DNA from: an uncultured Cryomorphaceae bacterium
Lineage (GTDB): Bacteria; Bacteroidota; Bacteroidia; Flavobacteriales; Schleiferiaceae
Assembly: GCA_913049845.1 (NCBI GenBank)
Contig: CAJWZE010000008.1
Location: 1 to 45,699, forward strand
Length of the DNA: 45,699 bases
Direction: 5' to 3'
Of this stretch, positions 33,054 to 41,838 are shown one piece after another. A model generated the notes under the pieces. The model did no database searches. It saw only the letters and a list, made by a program, of their open reading frames with translations, and was not told the origin of the DNA. A program made the position numbers and the translations under genes. Positions within the stretch are counted from its first letter, which is position 1. Each line of letters starts with the position of its first letter.

Positions 33054-35390
33054 TTACTCGTTGCCGGTAGCTCTAGCTTCGCGCATAGGGTTACTGAGAC
33101 CGTTACGTTGCCATCTGCTCGTTGCACTGCGCGAGTACACGTCAAACTTGCTAGGCTCTGCAATTGCTGGCCAGTGATTATCGCTGCGATCAGTATCGGC
33201 CATTTCCAAGAATGGATCTAATGTAATCTGAACCACAGGCTGTGGAAAATTGAACCACTTCGTGAAGCTCCCTTCATTCTTCAACCAGACCTCAGCAGGA
33301 ATTCTTCTTAATTCTTCCGTGCCGTCTTCCAAAGTGAAGCGCAATACTAAAGGCATTACAAGGCCTCCTTGGTTCTCAAAAGAAACACCGTAGAAGTGAT
33401 AGCCTGCATCAAGCATTGCTGCCTCCTTCTCGCTCAAGCCATCGCGGTAGCGCTGGTATTCTTGACGATCAAATTCTTTAACCTTAAAACGGTTATAGCG
33501 ATTGTAAAAATCACGAGCTGCCTCATTTTCATCCACTGCTGTCCGAATGACTGAATTACGCGCTTTACCGATATGAGCATCTGCCTTTCGTGCTTTCTCC
33601 TCAAGAATTGGGTTTTCAATATCTGGATTTTTCGAATTTATCTGGTACCACTGCACGCTAGTTATTGCGATATCAACGTGGTCTGTGGTGTAGAACCAAC
33701 CTCTCCAGAACCAATCCAAATCTACCCCTGAAGCATCTTCCATCGAGCGAAAGAAATCCGCAGGCGATGGGTGCTTGAATGCCCAACGACGGCTGTACTC
33801 TTTGAATGCATAATCGAACAACTCGCGGCCCATAACTGTCTCGCGAAGAATGTTCAAGGCTGTCGCGGGCTTACCGTAGGCATTGTTACCAAACTGCAAA
33901 ATACTCTCAGAGTTGGTCATAATAGGCACCATATCTTCTTTTGGACCACTCATATAAGGCACAATTTTATGCGCAGGACCGCGACGAGAAGGGTACTCAT
34001 GATCCCACTCTTGCTCTGTCAAGTACTGGACAAAAGTGTTCAGACCCTCATCCATCCAGGTCCACTGGCGTTCGTCCGAGTTGATAATCATTGGGAAGAA
34101 GTTGTGACCTACTTCGTGAATAATCACACCAATCATTCCGTATTTCGTGCTCTCACTGTACGTACCGTCTAGTTCAGGACGACCGCCGTTGAAACAAATT
34201 TGTGGGTACTCCATACCAATCCACTTCGTATGAACAGAAATGGCCTTGTGGTACGGGTAATCTATTGTGAATTTGCTGTACACCTTCAAAGTATGCGCAA
34301 CAACGCGTGTTGAGTACTGCTCCCACAATGGGTTCCCTTCTTTCGGGTAGTAGCTCATCGCCATAGTAGTCTTACCGTTAATATCTACTGCTTGTGCATC
34401 CCAAATGAATTTACGTGAAGTTGCAAAGGCGAAATCACGAACATTCTCTGCTTCGAATAACCAGGTCTTGGTCTTCTTGCTCTTGTCTTTTTCAGCTTGC
34501 TCTGCCTCTTCTTGCGTCACAATTATTACTGGATCGTCATAGCTCTTGCGAGCCTTCGCCAGACGTGCACGCTGCTTCGACGACAATACCTTGCTCTCGT
34601 TGATTAGCTTACCCGTAGAGGCTACCACATGGTTCGACGGAACGGTAATGCTCACCTTATAGTCCCCGAACGGGAGTGTAAACTCACCCGAACCTAAGAA
34701 CTGCTTGTTCTGCCATCCTTCTACATCATTGTACACCGCCATTCTTGGGAAGAACTGTGCGATGGTGTAGAGGTAATTATCGTCTTCTTTAAAGTACTCA
34801 TATCCTGAACGGCCACCTATGTCCATACGGTCGTTGATGTTAAACCACCATTTGATGTTGAAAGCGAACTTCTGCCCTTTGCGCAATGGCGTTGGCAGGT
34901 CAATACGCATCATAGTGTTGTTCACGGTGTAGCGCAAGTTCTTGCCGGAAGTGGTTTGTACATAGTCAATCTTGAAGCCTCCATCAAAATCATAGAATTG
35001 ATTGTTCTTCAATTGGTTGAATGCAGTCTGCGCTCTATTGCCGCGTTCAGAAAAGATTCCTCCACGCTTGATTTGCTGCGTAGAACTATTTTTCGCACGC
35101 ACGTTTTGGTCCAATTGAACCCATAAATAGCTCAGTTCGTCCGGGCTATTGTTCGTGTAAGTGATGGTCTCCTTACCGTAGATGCGCTGCGTTTCATCAT
35201 CGAGAGTAATGCTTATGTTATAATCAGCTTGCTGCTGGTAGTATTCATGACCAGGTGCACCTGAAGCCGTTCGGTATACGTTCGGTGTGGGCAACTCTTG
35301 ACCTAATTGACGGAATTTAGATGTATTGACGTTCTGTGCAGTCAATGTAAAAGCGGCGCCTAAGGCTAGCCATAACAATCTATTTCTCAT
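33054..35390 (-). CDS. Secreted M1-family zinc metallopeptidase
   Basis: 778 residues: signal peptide 1-19 (ending FTLTAQ), N-terminal beta-sandwich and gluzincin catalytic domain with HEVGH at residues 425-429 and the third ligand Glu 18 residues later (HExxH-x18-E, within QWTWMDEGLN). The GxMEN motif of classical M1 aminopeptidases appears as GMEYP, normal for this Bacteroidota subfamily, so peptide-end specificity is uncertain. No type IX C-terminal sorting domain is evident. Third gene of a minus-strand unit after DUF6702 and HupE, nine bases after HupE. Probably periplasmic or outer-membrane-associated protein turnover. Confidence 0.9.
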   Translation of the reverse strand: MRNRLLWLALGAAFTLTAQNVNTSKFRQLGQELPTPNVYRTASGAPGHEYYQQQADYNISITLDDETQRIYGKETITYTNNSPDELSYLWVQLDQNVRAKNSSTQQIKRGGIFSERGNRAQTAFNQLKNNQFYDFDGGFKIDYVQTTSGKNLRYTVNNTMMRIDLPTPLRKGQKFAFNIKWWFNINDRMDIGGRSGYEYFKEDDNYLYTIAQFFPRMAVYNDVEGWQNKQFLGSGEFTLPFGDYKVSITVPSNHVVASTGKLINESKVLSSKQRARLAKARKSYDDPVIIVTQEEAEQAEKDKSKKTKTWLFEAENVRDFAFATSRKFIWDAQAVDINGKTTMAMSYYPKEGNPLWEQYSTRVVAHTLKVYSKFTIDYPYHKAISVHTKWIGMEYPQICFNGGRPELDGTYSESTKYGMIGVIIHEVGHNFFPMIINSDERQWTWMDEGLNTFVQYLTEQEWDHEYPSRRGPAHKIVPYMSGPKEDMVPIMTNSESILQFGNNAYGKPATALNILRETVMGRELFDYAFKEYSRRWAFKHPSPADFFRSMEDASGVDLDWFWRGWFYTTDHVDIAITSVQWYQINSKNPDIENPILEEKARKADAHIGKARNSVIRTAVDENEAARDFYNRYNRFKVKEFDRQEYQRYRDGLSEKEAAMLDAGYHFYGVSFENQGGLVMPLVLRFTLEDGTEELRRIPAEVWLKNEGSFTKWFNFPQPVVQITLDPFLEMADTDRSDNHWPAIAEPSKFDVYSRSATSRWQRNGLSNPMREARATGNE

Positions 35391-35399
35391 ATACTTGAA

Positions 35400-35960
35400 T
35401 TAAAAGAGTTCATTAGGAATTCGTTCCAAAATCATCTGTGCACTTAAGGTGATCACGACGCCTGTTACAAGGACTCGGACAGTCCTATTAGACACTCCTA
35501 TTTTTTGGAAGATCGAATATACAAAAAGCAATACCACAACAAGGAGAGTTTGTCCTAGTTCAATTCCGACGTTAAATGGCAACCACGCCCACCAAAAAAT
35601 ATCGTCTTGTGCAATGAAGGAATAATAAGAGCCAAAGCCCATACCGTGTACTGCGCCGAAGATGAGCGAGAGGTAGCGGCCGGAATTGGATACCGTAAAA
35701 TTTCGGGCCAAATGAAAAGTGCCCGTTAAGAAAATGGATACTGCAATACCCAGCTCCAACAATGTACTATTCACGGAAATCAATGCTGTTGCAGTCAAAG
35801 CAAGCGTTAAACTATGCCCAACAGTAAATGCAGTCACCCACCAGAGGGTTTGCTTATAATCACGAAAGGTTAATGGCAATGTAAGGGCGATCAAAAACAA
35901 CATGTGATCGTACCCTTCCATATCAAGGATATGCCTGAGGCCCAGCTCTATGTAAAACAT
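35400..35960 (-). CDS. HupE/UreJ-family membrane protein
   Basis: 186 residues, five to six hydrophobic helices. The family motif G-x-x-H-I-x-D-x-x-G-x-DH-x-LF is seen as GLRHILDMEGYDHMLFLIAL, with further conserved AVHGMGFGSYYS and FNVGIELGQTLLV. His/Asp residues in membrane helices are thought to conduct Ni(II) or Co(II) in HupE/UreJ permeases, but no hydrogenase, urease or other Ni enzyme is nearby, so the metal role is only by family. The DUF6702 stop (TAG) directly precedes this ATG. With DUF6702 and M1 peptidase it forms a three-gene unit that I recall as recurrent in Bacteroidota. Confidence 0.85.
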   Translation of the reverse strand: MFYIELGLRHILDMEGYDHMLFLIALTLPLTFRDYKQTLWWVTAFTVGHSLTLALTATALISVNSTLLELGIAVSIFLTGTFHLARNFTVSNSGRYLSLIFGAVHGMGFGSYYSFIAQDDIFWWAWLPFNVGIELGQTLLVVVLLFVYSIFQKIGVSNRTVRVLVTGVVITLSAQMILERIPNELF

Positions 35961-36485
35961 CTAGAATGAATAGTAGAATTCATACTCATTGCCTTCACGG
36001 CAACTGCTCGTATACTTCTGACCGTCGTAATGTAAGATTACAATATTCTCTTGGGTAGGATAAATATCTGCCAACAAGGTCTGGTTGACCGTCCACTCGA
36101 CTGCATACTCTTCCGGTGCCAATTCCATCGGTCCCTCAAACAATAAATACATCTCATCAAAACCTCTTACCGTACCCGAGTAGCCAAATTTCAACTCCTG
36201 ATTTCTTACTTTAACGTTTAGATGCTTCTGCAAATACACAGCATGTAAACTGTCCTGCGCAGTCGAGTCCAATTGTATATAGCGCTGCACCTTATTTGAA
36301 AGCAACGCATTCATCGCACGCTCCCAATCGTCTGGGAAACACTTTACAACACCGTTAATCTGCTGTTTTTCTGCATCAACGTAAATATCGGTTACGCTTA
36401 CATAGAACTCATGCTTTACCTTCGTAGAGAACCCACTGAGGCCAAAGCATACCAATATGATTAGAAGCACTGACTTTTTCATCAC
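35961..36485 (-). CDS. DUF6702 family exported protein
   Basis: 174 residues with a signal peptide (MMKKSVLLIILVCFGLSGF; either of two adjacent ATGs, 36485 or 36482). The mature part starts KHEFYVSVTDIYVD, the hallmark of DUF6702, followed by a beta-rich domain of unknown function (VVKCFPDDWERAMN; EEYAVEWTVNQTLLADIYP). Only one or two Cys, so no obvious metal site. First gene of the HupE/M1 peptidase unit. Its 5' end overlaps, head to head, the start assigned to the secreted Asp-box gene on the plus strand. Confidence 0.85.
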   Translation of the reverse strand: MMKKSVLLIILVCFGLSGFSTKVKHEFYVSVTDIYVDAEKQQINGVVKCFPDDWERAMNALLSNKVQRYIQLDSTAQDSLHAVYLQKHLNVKVRNQELKFGYSGTVRGFDEMYLLFEGPMELAPEEYAVEWTVNQTLLADIYPTQENIVILHYDGQKYTSSCREGNEYEFYYSF

Positions 36486-37773
36486 GATAAAATTAAGCCA
36501 ATTTTCCCTTATAACCCTGTTTCTCGGAGCCTTGTTGAGCAGCTTTAATACATTCGCTCAGGCGGTAAAAATTCATGAGGGGCCTTCTTTTCTCAGCGGC
36601 ATTTGTGAACCAAGTATCAGCGTAGACCCTACCAACCCAATGAACGTTTATGCTGCCAGCATTTTGGACAACTTCTATCAAAGTGCCGATGGAGGACTCA
36701 CCTGGACCCAAGAAAAGATTTCTAGTCCTTATGGCGTGTGGGGTGATCCTTGCGTGATTACGGATCAAAACGGCCGGATCTATTACTTCCACCTTAGCGA
36801 CCCCGAGGGGACCAACTGGAGCAGCGACAAAATTTTAGATCGGATCGTTTGTCAAACTAAAGACGGACCACAAGGCACCTTTAACAAAGGCTCTTTCACT
36901 GCCGTGAACGGTAAAAAGCATGACAAAGAATGGGCCTCAATCCATCCATCTAAGGGCACCATTGCTTTGAGCTGGACCCAATTCGACACCTACGGCGCCC
37001 CAGATGAGAATTGTAAGAGCACCATTCTCTTTAGCGAGAGTAGCGACGGAGGTCAGAGTTGGTCAGAGCCTGTTATTATCACAGAACAACAGGGCGACTG
37101 TATCGACGACGACTGCACCTCAGAAGGTGCAGTTCCTGCCTACGGTGTCAAAAACGCCCGCTATGTTGGCTGGGCATTAGACGGCGGCATCTACTTCAAT
37201 AGAAGTTTAGACGGCAAGAACTGGGAGGAGATGTATGTGGCCGACCAAAAAGACGGCTGGACACAAAGCTATCCAGGATTCAAGCGCGCCAACGGTATGC
37301 CTGTAACTGTGGTTGACCATTGTAGAAGTAGCGAATATTATGGTAGAGTATACGTGTGCTGGGGGGATAAAGACGAACTGAACGGCGGCGAAATTTGGAT
37401 AAGCTCTTCGGATGATGCTGGCGATACATGGAGCCGTCCTGCCCGAGTAAGTCCCGATGGCGGTTCTGCAGATCAGTTCCTTCCTTGGGTCACGGTGGAC
37501 CCTTCTTCTGGACACCTCTATGCCGTTTACTATGACCGTAGAAATACAGAAAAAGACAATGAAACAAACACCTACCTCAGTAAAAGCATAGATGGCGGCC
37601 AAAGCTGGATAGAATGGCAAATAAATAATGATATTTTCTTCCCAGCGAGTGATGTATTTATGGGCGATTACAACCACATCAGTGCTCAAAACGGTATCGT
37701 TCGTCCGATATGGACCGAGATGAATGGACAAAACAAATCGGTCTGGACTTACCTTCACAATGAAACAAAATAA
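36457..37773 (+). CDS. Secreted Asp-box (BNR) repeat protein, sialidase-like fold
   Basis: 438 residues. N-terminal signal-like hydrophobic segment (FSLITLFLGALLSSFNTFAQ) and a six-bladed propeller indicated by Asp boxes S-x-D-x-G-x-(T/S)-W: SADGGLTW, SSDGGQSW, SSDDAGDTW and SIDGGQSW, plus a degenerate SLDGKNW. Such proteins are annotated as exo-alpha-sialidase or BNR glycosyl hydrolase. The three-Arg cluster and Tyr/Glu nucleophile of true sialidases cannot be confirmed by eye, so hydrolase activity is unproven. The only ATG for this frame before the signal peptide (36457) lies inside the divergent DUF6702 gene. No type IX sorting domain at the C-terminus. Three bases before pepE. Confidence 0.8.
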   Translation: MIRSTDFFITIKLSQFSLITLFLGALLSSFNTFAQAVKIHEGPSFLSGICEPSISVDPTNPMNVYAASILDNFYQSADGGLTWTQEKISSPYGVWGDPCVITDQNGRIYYFHLSDPEGTNWSSDKILDRIVCQTKDGPQGTFNKGSFTAVNGKKHDKEWASIHPSKGTIALSWTQFDTYGAPDENCKSTILFSESSDGGQSWSEPVIITEQQGDCIDDDCTSEGAVPAYGVKNARYVGWALDGGIYFNRSLDGKNWEEMYVADQKDGWTQSYPGFKRANGMPVTVVDHCRSSEYYGRVYVCWGDKDELNGGEIWISSSDDAGDTWSRPARVSPDGGSADQFLPWVTVDPSSGHLYAVYYDRRNTEKDNETNTYLSKSIDGGQSWIEWQINNDIFFPASDVFMGDYNHISAQNGIVRPIWTEMNGQNKSVWTYLHNETK

Positions 37774-37776
37774 TTT

Positions 37777-38466
37777 ATGAAGCTACTTATTGTTAGTACG
37801 AGCACCGTTTACGGAAAGCCATATTTAAGCTACCTCGAAGAAGAGTGTAAAGATTTCTTCCCGCAGGCAGGGAACATCCTGTTCATACCCTTCGCTAGGC
37901 CAAGCGGAATCACACACGACCAATACACAGATAAAGCAAAAGAAGTGCTTGAAAGCTGGGGGTTCAGGGTCAAAGGGGCGCATGAATTTTCATCTCCTGA
38001 AGTCGGTTGCCAATGGGCGGATGGATTTTTCACCGGAGGGGGTAACACCTTTGTATTGGCCAACGACCTTCGAGAAAGCAACTACTTTGATGCCATAGAC
38101 GCAGCGGTACGCAGCGGTATACCATATATGGGCACCTCTGCAGGCAGCAATATGACCGGACAAAGCATCTCGACCAGTAACGATATGCCCATTGTCTATC
38201 CGCCGTCCTTCAAGGCATTCGGCTGGGTTCCCTTCAATATAAATCCCCACTACCTCGACCCCATTGCCGGTTCGAAACATATGGGCGAGACTAGGGAAAC
38301 GAGAATCGGCGAATACCACAAATTCAATAACGTACCCGTTATAGGTTTGCGAGAAGGCTCATGGATACTTGTGGAAAACGATACCTACACATTGAAAGGA
38401 GAACACACTGCACGAATTTTTGAGCAAGGGAAAAATGCGAGGGAATCTGCTGAAATTAACCTCTAA
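37777..38466 (+). CDS. pepE: Dipeptidase E (alpha-aspartyl dipeptidase, family S51)
   Basis: Cytosolic serine peptidase cleaving Asp-X dipeptides. 229 residues, normal length. Motifs: LFIPFARPSG, FFTGGGNTFVL, GTSAGSNM with the nucleophilic Ser of the nucleophile elbow, and INPHYLDP carrying the His of the catalytic triad. No signal peptide. Directly downstream (three bases) of the Asp-box protein gene, so the two are probably co-transcribed. Followed by 105 bases of AT-rich sequence and a strong terminator. Confidence 0.93.
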   Translation: MKLLIVSTSTVYGKPYLSYLEEECKDFFPQAGNILFIPFARPSGITHDQYTDKAKEVLESWGFRVKGAHEFSSPEVGCQWADGFFTGGGNTFVLANDLRESNYFDAIDAAVRSGIPYMGTSAGSNMTGQSISTSNDMPIVYPPSFKAFGWVPFNINPHYLDPIAGSKHMGETRETRIGEYHKFNNVPVIGLREGSWILVENDTYTLKGEHTARIFEQGKNARESAEINL

Positions 38467-38575
38467 TTAATAATCTTCATTAAATATTGCCAACCTATCG
38501 TAAAACAATAAAATTACTTGAATCAAAGATTGATACTCCTTGATATTTTGAAGTTCCTCGATTATAACCATAATG

Positions 38576-38605
38576 AAAAGACCCACCTTGAGCGGGTCTT
38601 TTTTT
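38576..38605 (+). terminator. Rho-independent terminator after pepE
   Basis: AAAAGACCC (38576-38584) pairs with GGGTCTTTT across a nine-base loop, followed by a T run to 38605. The gpmI -7 element follows 15 bases later. Confidence 0.88.
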
Positions 38606-38619
38606 GCTCCAATAATGCC

Positions 38620-38627
38620 TAAATTTG
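38620..38627 (+). promoter_or_regulatory. Bacteroidota -7 element for gpmI-map operon
   Basis: TAAATTTG is an exact TAnnTTTG, 18 bases before the gpmI ATG (38645). The nearest TTG upstream is badly spaced (13 bases), so only the -7 element is claimed. Confidence 0.55.
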
Positions 38628-38644
38628 TGGCATCAACGAACACT

Positions 38645-40174
38645 ATGAAAAAGACAGCATTAATTGTACTCGACGGTTGGGGAAGAGCCGATAACCCTGA
38701 TGTTAGTGCCATCGATAAAGCCAATACTCCATATGTCGACTCGCTTTACAAGAACTACCCGCAGACCTGGGTGAAAACTTCTGGTCTTGATGTAGGTCTA
38801 CCTGCCGGTCAGATGGGAAACTCTGAAGTAGGGCACATGAACCTCGGTGCTGGCCGAGTAGTTTATCAAGATTTAGTGAAAATCAACCTTGCCGCAGAGA
38901 ATGGTGACTTCGCAAGTGACCCTACCCTTCTTGCCGCTTTATCACATGCCAAAGCAAACAATAGTAAGATTCATATCGCTGGGCTTCTTTCAGACGGCGG
39001 TGTACATGCCCACATCAATCATGCTAAAGCCTTGTGCAGTTGGCTGTACGCTGAAGCATTTGAGAACGTGTTTGTTCATGTCTTCACGGACGGTCGCGAT
39101 ACTGATCCTCAAGGTGGCGCTGAATATGTAGCCGATCTGGAAAACCACATGTCCTCGACTACAGGCCGCGTTGCTTCTTTGATTGGCCGCTACTTCAGCA
39201 TGGACCGCGATAAGCGCTGGGAACGTATTGCGAAAGGCTACCATTTGATGGTAAATGGACAAGGTACAAAAGCCACCGACGCAGTAACTGCTATCAAAGA
39301 AAGCTATAAAGCAGGGGTTACAGACGAGTTCTTAGAGCCGGTTGTAATTATCAACGATGCTGGTACTGCTATCGCAACTATCGAAGAGAATGATGTAGTG
39401 ATCATGTTCAACTTCAGAACAGATCGTGGTCGCGAAATCACTGAGGTCTTAACTCAGAATGATTTTACAGATTATAATATGACCGCGTTGAATCTTCACT
39501 TTGTGACTATGACGAGCTATGACGATACCTTCAAGAATATTGAAGTAGTGTTCCGCAAAAACAACTTAGTCAATACCATTGGCGAAGTGCTGGAGAGTGC
39601 TGGTCGTACACAAATAAGAATAGCGGAGACAGAGAAGTATCCGCACGTCACTTTCTTCTTTTCTGGTGGCCGCGAGGAACCCTATAAGGGTGAAGAACGC
39701 CTACTGTGCCCTTCACCTAACGTCGCTACCTACGATCTTCAGCCAGAGATGAGTGCCAGAGATATTCGCGATGTAATTGTGGCAAAATTAAAAGAAGGCA
39801 AAACAGACTTCGTTTGTTTGAATTTCGCCAATCCAGATATGGTTGGCCATACGGGAGTGATGGAAGCAGCAATCAAAGCATGTGAAACTGTAGACTCTTG
39901 TTTAGAAGCAGTCGTAGGGGCTGGACTTGAATCGAACTACCAATTCATCATTCTAGCCGATCATGGAAACGCAGATTGCATGGTAAATGAAGACGGCTCA
40001 CCGAACACTGCACACACTACTGCTGTTGTACCATGTTGGCTTGTTGGTTCTTCATCACAAGAGTATAATTTAAAAGAAGGCAAATTAGGAGATATTGCAC
40101 CTACCCTTTTAGCTTTAATGGGTATAAATCAGCCTGCTCAAATGACAGGAGATAATTTATTGGTCGCCAAATAA
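38645..40174 (+). CDS. gpmI: 2,3-bisphosphoglycerate-independent phosphoglycerate mutase
   Basis: Mn-dependent interconversion of 3- and 2-phosphoglycerate. 509 residues from ATG 38645 (MKKTALIVLDGWG, with the first metal-binding Asp). The catalytic Ser is in GQMGNSEVGHMNLGAG; further ligands are in HVFTDGRDTDP, RYFSMDRDKRW, FRTDRGREIT, NFANPDMVGHTG and LADHGNAD. An in-frame ATG at 38573 would add 24 residues encoded by the upstream terminator, so it is rejected. Its stop TAA shares the final A with the map start (TAATG at 40172-40176), implying coupled translation. Confidence 0.96.
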   Translation: MKKTALIVLDGWGRADNPDVSAIDKANTPYVDSLYKNYPQTWVKTSGLDVGLPAGQMGNSEVGHMNLGAGRVVYQDLVKINLAAENGDFASDPTLLAALSHAKANNSKIHIAGLLSDGGVHAHINHAKALCSWLYAEAFENVFVHVFTDGRDTDPQGGAEYVADLENHMSSTTGRVASLIGRYFSMDRDKRWERIAKGYHLMVNGQGTKATDAVTAIKESYKAGVTDEFLEPVVIINDAGTAIATIEENDVVIMFNFRTDRGREITEVLTQNDFTDYNMTALNLHFVTMTSYDDTFKNIEVVFRKNNLVNTIGEVLESAGRTQIRIAETEKYPHVTFFFSGGREEPYKGEERLLCPSPNVATYDLQPEMSARDIRDVIVAKLKEGKTDFVCLNFANPDMVGHTGVMEAAIKACETVDSCLEAVVGAGLESNYQFIILADHGNADCMVNEDGSPNTAHTTAVVPCWLVGSSSQEYNLKEGKLGDIAPTLLALMGINQPAQMTGDNLLVAK

Positions 40175-40971
40175 TGATCAAATACAAGACTAGAGAAGAA
40201 ATTGAACTGATGCGTGAAAGCGCACAGTTGGTCAGTAAGACCTTGGGAATGCTTGCGCCTAAAATTGTTCCTGGCGCCATTCCTCTGGAGCTGGACAAGA
40301 TGGCCGAAGAATTCATTCGCGACAATGGTGGTGAGCCAGGTTTTTTGGGAATGTACGGCTTTCCAAATAGCCTCTGTATGTCTCCTAACGCACAAGTAGT
40401 TCACGGTATTCCTGGAAAGGAAGCGCTTAAAGAAGGTGATATCCTTAGTGTCGACTGTGGTGTTTACATGAATGAGTTTTATGGTGATCATGCATACACC
40501 TTTGCTGTAGGTCAGGTTGACGCCAATACCCAACGTCTCCTTGCCCATACCAAGGAAAGTCTTTACGTAGGTATACGTGAAGTGTTTACCGGCAATAGAA
40601 TAGGTGATATTGGCGCTGCCATACAAGAATTTACAGAGGCCCGTGGCTACGGTATCGTTAAAGAGCTCGTAGGACATGGTCTTGGTAGAAAAATGCATGA
40701 AGAACCACAAGTACCGAATTACGGACGCCGTGGTCGAGGTAAGAAAATTCAAGAAGGCTTAGTCATCGCTATTGAGCCAATGACCAACCTCGGCACCCAT
40801 AGAATCAAGCAGCTTAAAGACGGCTGGACCATTCTTACTGCTGACGGTAAAAACAGTGCACACTTTGAGCACGATGTGGCCGTGATTGATGGTAAGCCCG
40901 AAATCCTAAGTACTTTCCAGTACATTTATGACGCGCTGGGTATTGAGCCGGAAGAATACGAAAAGATATGA
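40174..40971 (+). CDS. map: Methionine aminopeptidase, type I
   Basis: Removes the initiator Met from nascent proteins. 265 residues with the pita-bread fold ligands: Asp in LSVDCGVYMN, Asp in GDHAYTF, His in LVGHGLGRKMHEEP, Glu in VIAIEPMTN and Glu in HFEHDVAV. No N-terminal extension, consistent with type Ia. The start overlaps the gpmI stop and the TGA stop overlaps the next ATG (ATGA, 40968-40971), so gpmI, map and the methyltransferase form one coupled operon. Confidence 0.96.
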   Translation: MIKYKTREEIELMRESAQLVSKTLGMLAPKIVPGAIPLELDKMAEEFIRDNGGEPGFLGMYGFPNSLCMSPNAQVVHGIPGKEALKEGDILSVDCGVYMNEFYGDHAYTFAVGQVDANTQRLLAHTKESLYVGIREVFTGNRIGDIGAAIQEFTEARGYGIVKELVGHGLGRKMHEEPQVPNYGRRGRGKKIQEGLVIAIEPMTNLGTHRIKQLKDGWTILTADGKNSAHFEHDVAVIDGKPEILSTFQYIYDALGIEPEEYEKI

Positions 40972-41738
40972 TCTCAATCATGATGAAATGGGTACTTGCA
41001 AAGGTGCCACGCCCTCTGCTCATTAGATTGAGCTACATAGTTCAATGGCTCAGCCCTGTGTTTTTTAGAGGCTCAAATTTTATCGACCCTATCGACGGTA
41101 GGGGGTATTCACGATTTTTTCCGTACGGCTATGGTGAGAATCAGCGTACAAATGCGCTTTGTCCAGGAACGAATAGCTTAGAAAGACATAGACTTCTTTG
41201 GCTTTATTTGAAGGACTATACAGATTTCCTCACCAAGCCGCAAAAACTCTTGCACATAGCACCAGAACAATGCTTCTACAGTCGATTCCGTAAAATGAAT
41301 CACCTGGACTACACTACGGCAGATCTCTTCTCGCCATTAGCAGATATGCGCTTTGATGTTCAAAATATTCCTATCGAGGACAATACATACGATACTATCT
41401 TTTGTAACCACGTTCTCGAACACGTAGATGACGATAAGGAAGCTATCAGCGAACTTCGTCGCATCCTTAAACCGGGGGGACTAGCCATCATGCAAGTACC
41501 GTTAAATCCAGATTATGAAGTTACGGATGAAGATCCATCGATCAAAGATCCTGCGGAGCGTGAGCGTCGCTTCCGCCAATACGACCATGTTCGACTCTAC
41601 GGTCAAGATTATCCTGAGCGCTTAAAGGAATGCGGCTTTGCTGTTACCACATTTAATGCTGAGAAGGAATTGCCACAAGGCTACTTCGAGAAATACGCTT
41701 TGCCAAAGAGAGAGATGTTGTATGTATGTACTAAATAG
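40968..41738 (+). CDS. Class I SAM-dependent methyltransferase, substrate unknown
   Basis: 256 residues. An N-terminal basic/hydrophobic segment (MKWVLAKVPRPLLIRLSYIVQ) could bind membrane or lipid. The methyltransferase core is Methyltransf_11-like: LLHIAPEQCFYSRF replaces the typical glycine-rich motif I, then DYTTADLF, DNTYDTIFCNHVLEHVDDD and ILKPGGLAIMQVPL. No specific substrate can be named; similar proteins are often near lipid or glycan genes. Overlaps the map stop by four bases. ATG at 40968 is coupled; alternative ATGs at 40980 and 40983. Confidence 0.85.
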   Translation: MISIMMKWVLAKVPRPLLIRLSYIVQWLSPVFFRGSNFIDPIDGRGYSRFFPYGYGENQRTNALCPGTNSLERHRLLWLYLKDYTDFLTKPQKLLHIAPEQCFYSRFRKMNHLDYTTADLFSPLADMRFDVQNIPIEDNTYDTIFCNHVLEHVDDDKEAISELRRILKPGGLAIMQVPLNPDYEVTDEDPSIKDPAERERRFRQYDHVRLYGQDYPERLKECGFAVTTFNAEKELPQGYFEKYALPKREMLYVCTK

Positions 41739-41765
41739 GTAAGCAAGAACTAATATGAGAAAACA

Positions 41766-41794
41766 AAAAGCCCGCTCTGTAAGCGGGCCTCTTT
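41766..41794. terminator. Bidirectional terminator, strong on the minus strand
   Basis: AAAAGCCCGCT (41766-41776) and AGCGGGC (41781-41787 region) form a seven-base GC stem with a short loop. On the minus strand the stem is followed by TTTTTG, a good terminator for the ribbon-like gene. On the plus strand the tail is only CTCTTT. Confidence 0.75.
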
Positions 41795-41838
41795 GAGTCT
41801 AAATATATTTTGCGCTGCGCGGCAATAATTACTGGAGT

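Noticed and set aside
33054-35390. Missing GxMEN motif in the M1 peptidase as a sign of inactivation
   Set aside because: HExxH-x18-E is complete and the GMEYP version is usual for this subfamily.
37207-37758. 183-codon minus-strand frame inside the Asp-box gene
   Set aside because: Antisense shadow; composition is not protein-like and the plus-strand frame has a signal peptide and repeated Asp boxes.
38573-38644. 24-residue N-terminal extension of GpmI
   Set aside because: It would be encoded by the terminator hairpin and promoter; the enzyme family starts at MKKTALIVLDGWG.
40138-40752. 204-codon open frame on the minus strand opposite map
   Set aside because: It lies wholly antisense to a clear methionine aminopeptidase gene and has no family features; such long antisense frames follow from the codon use of the real gene.
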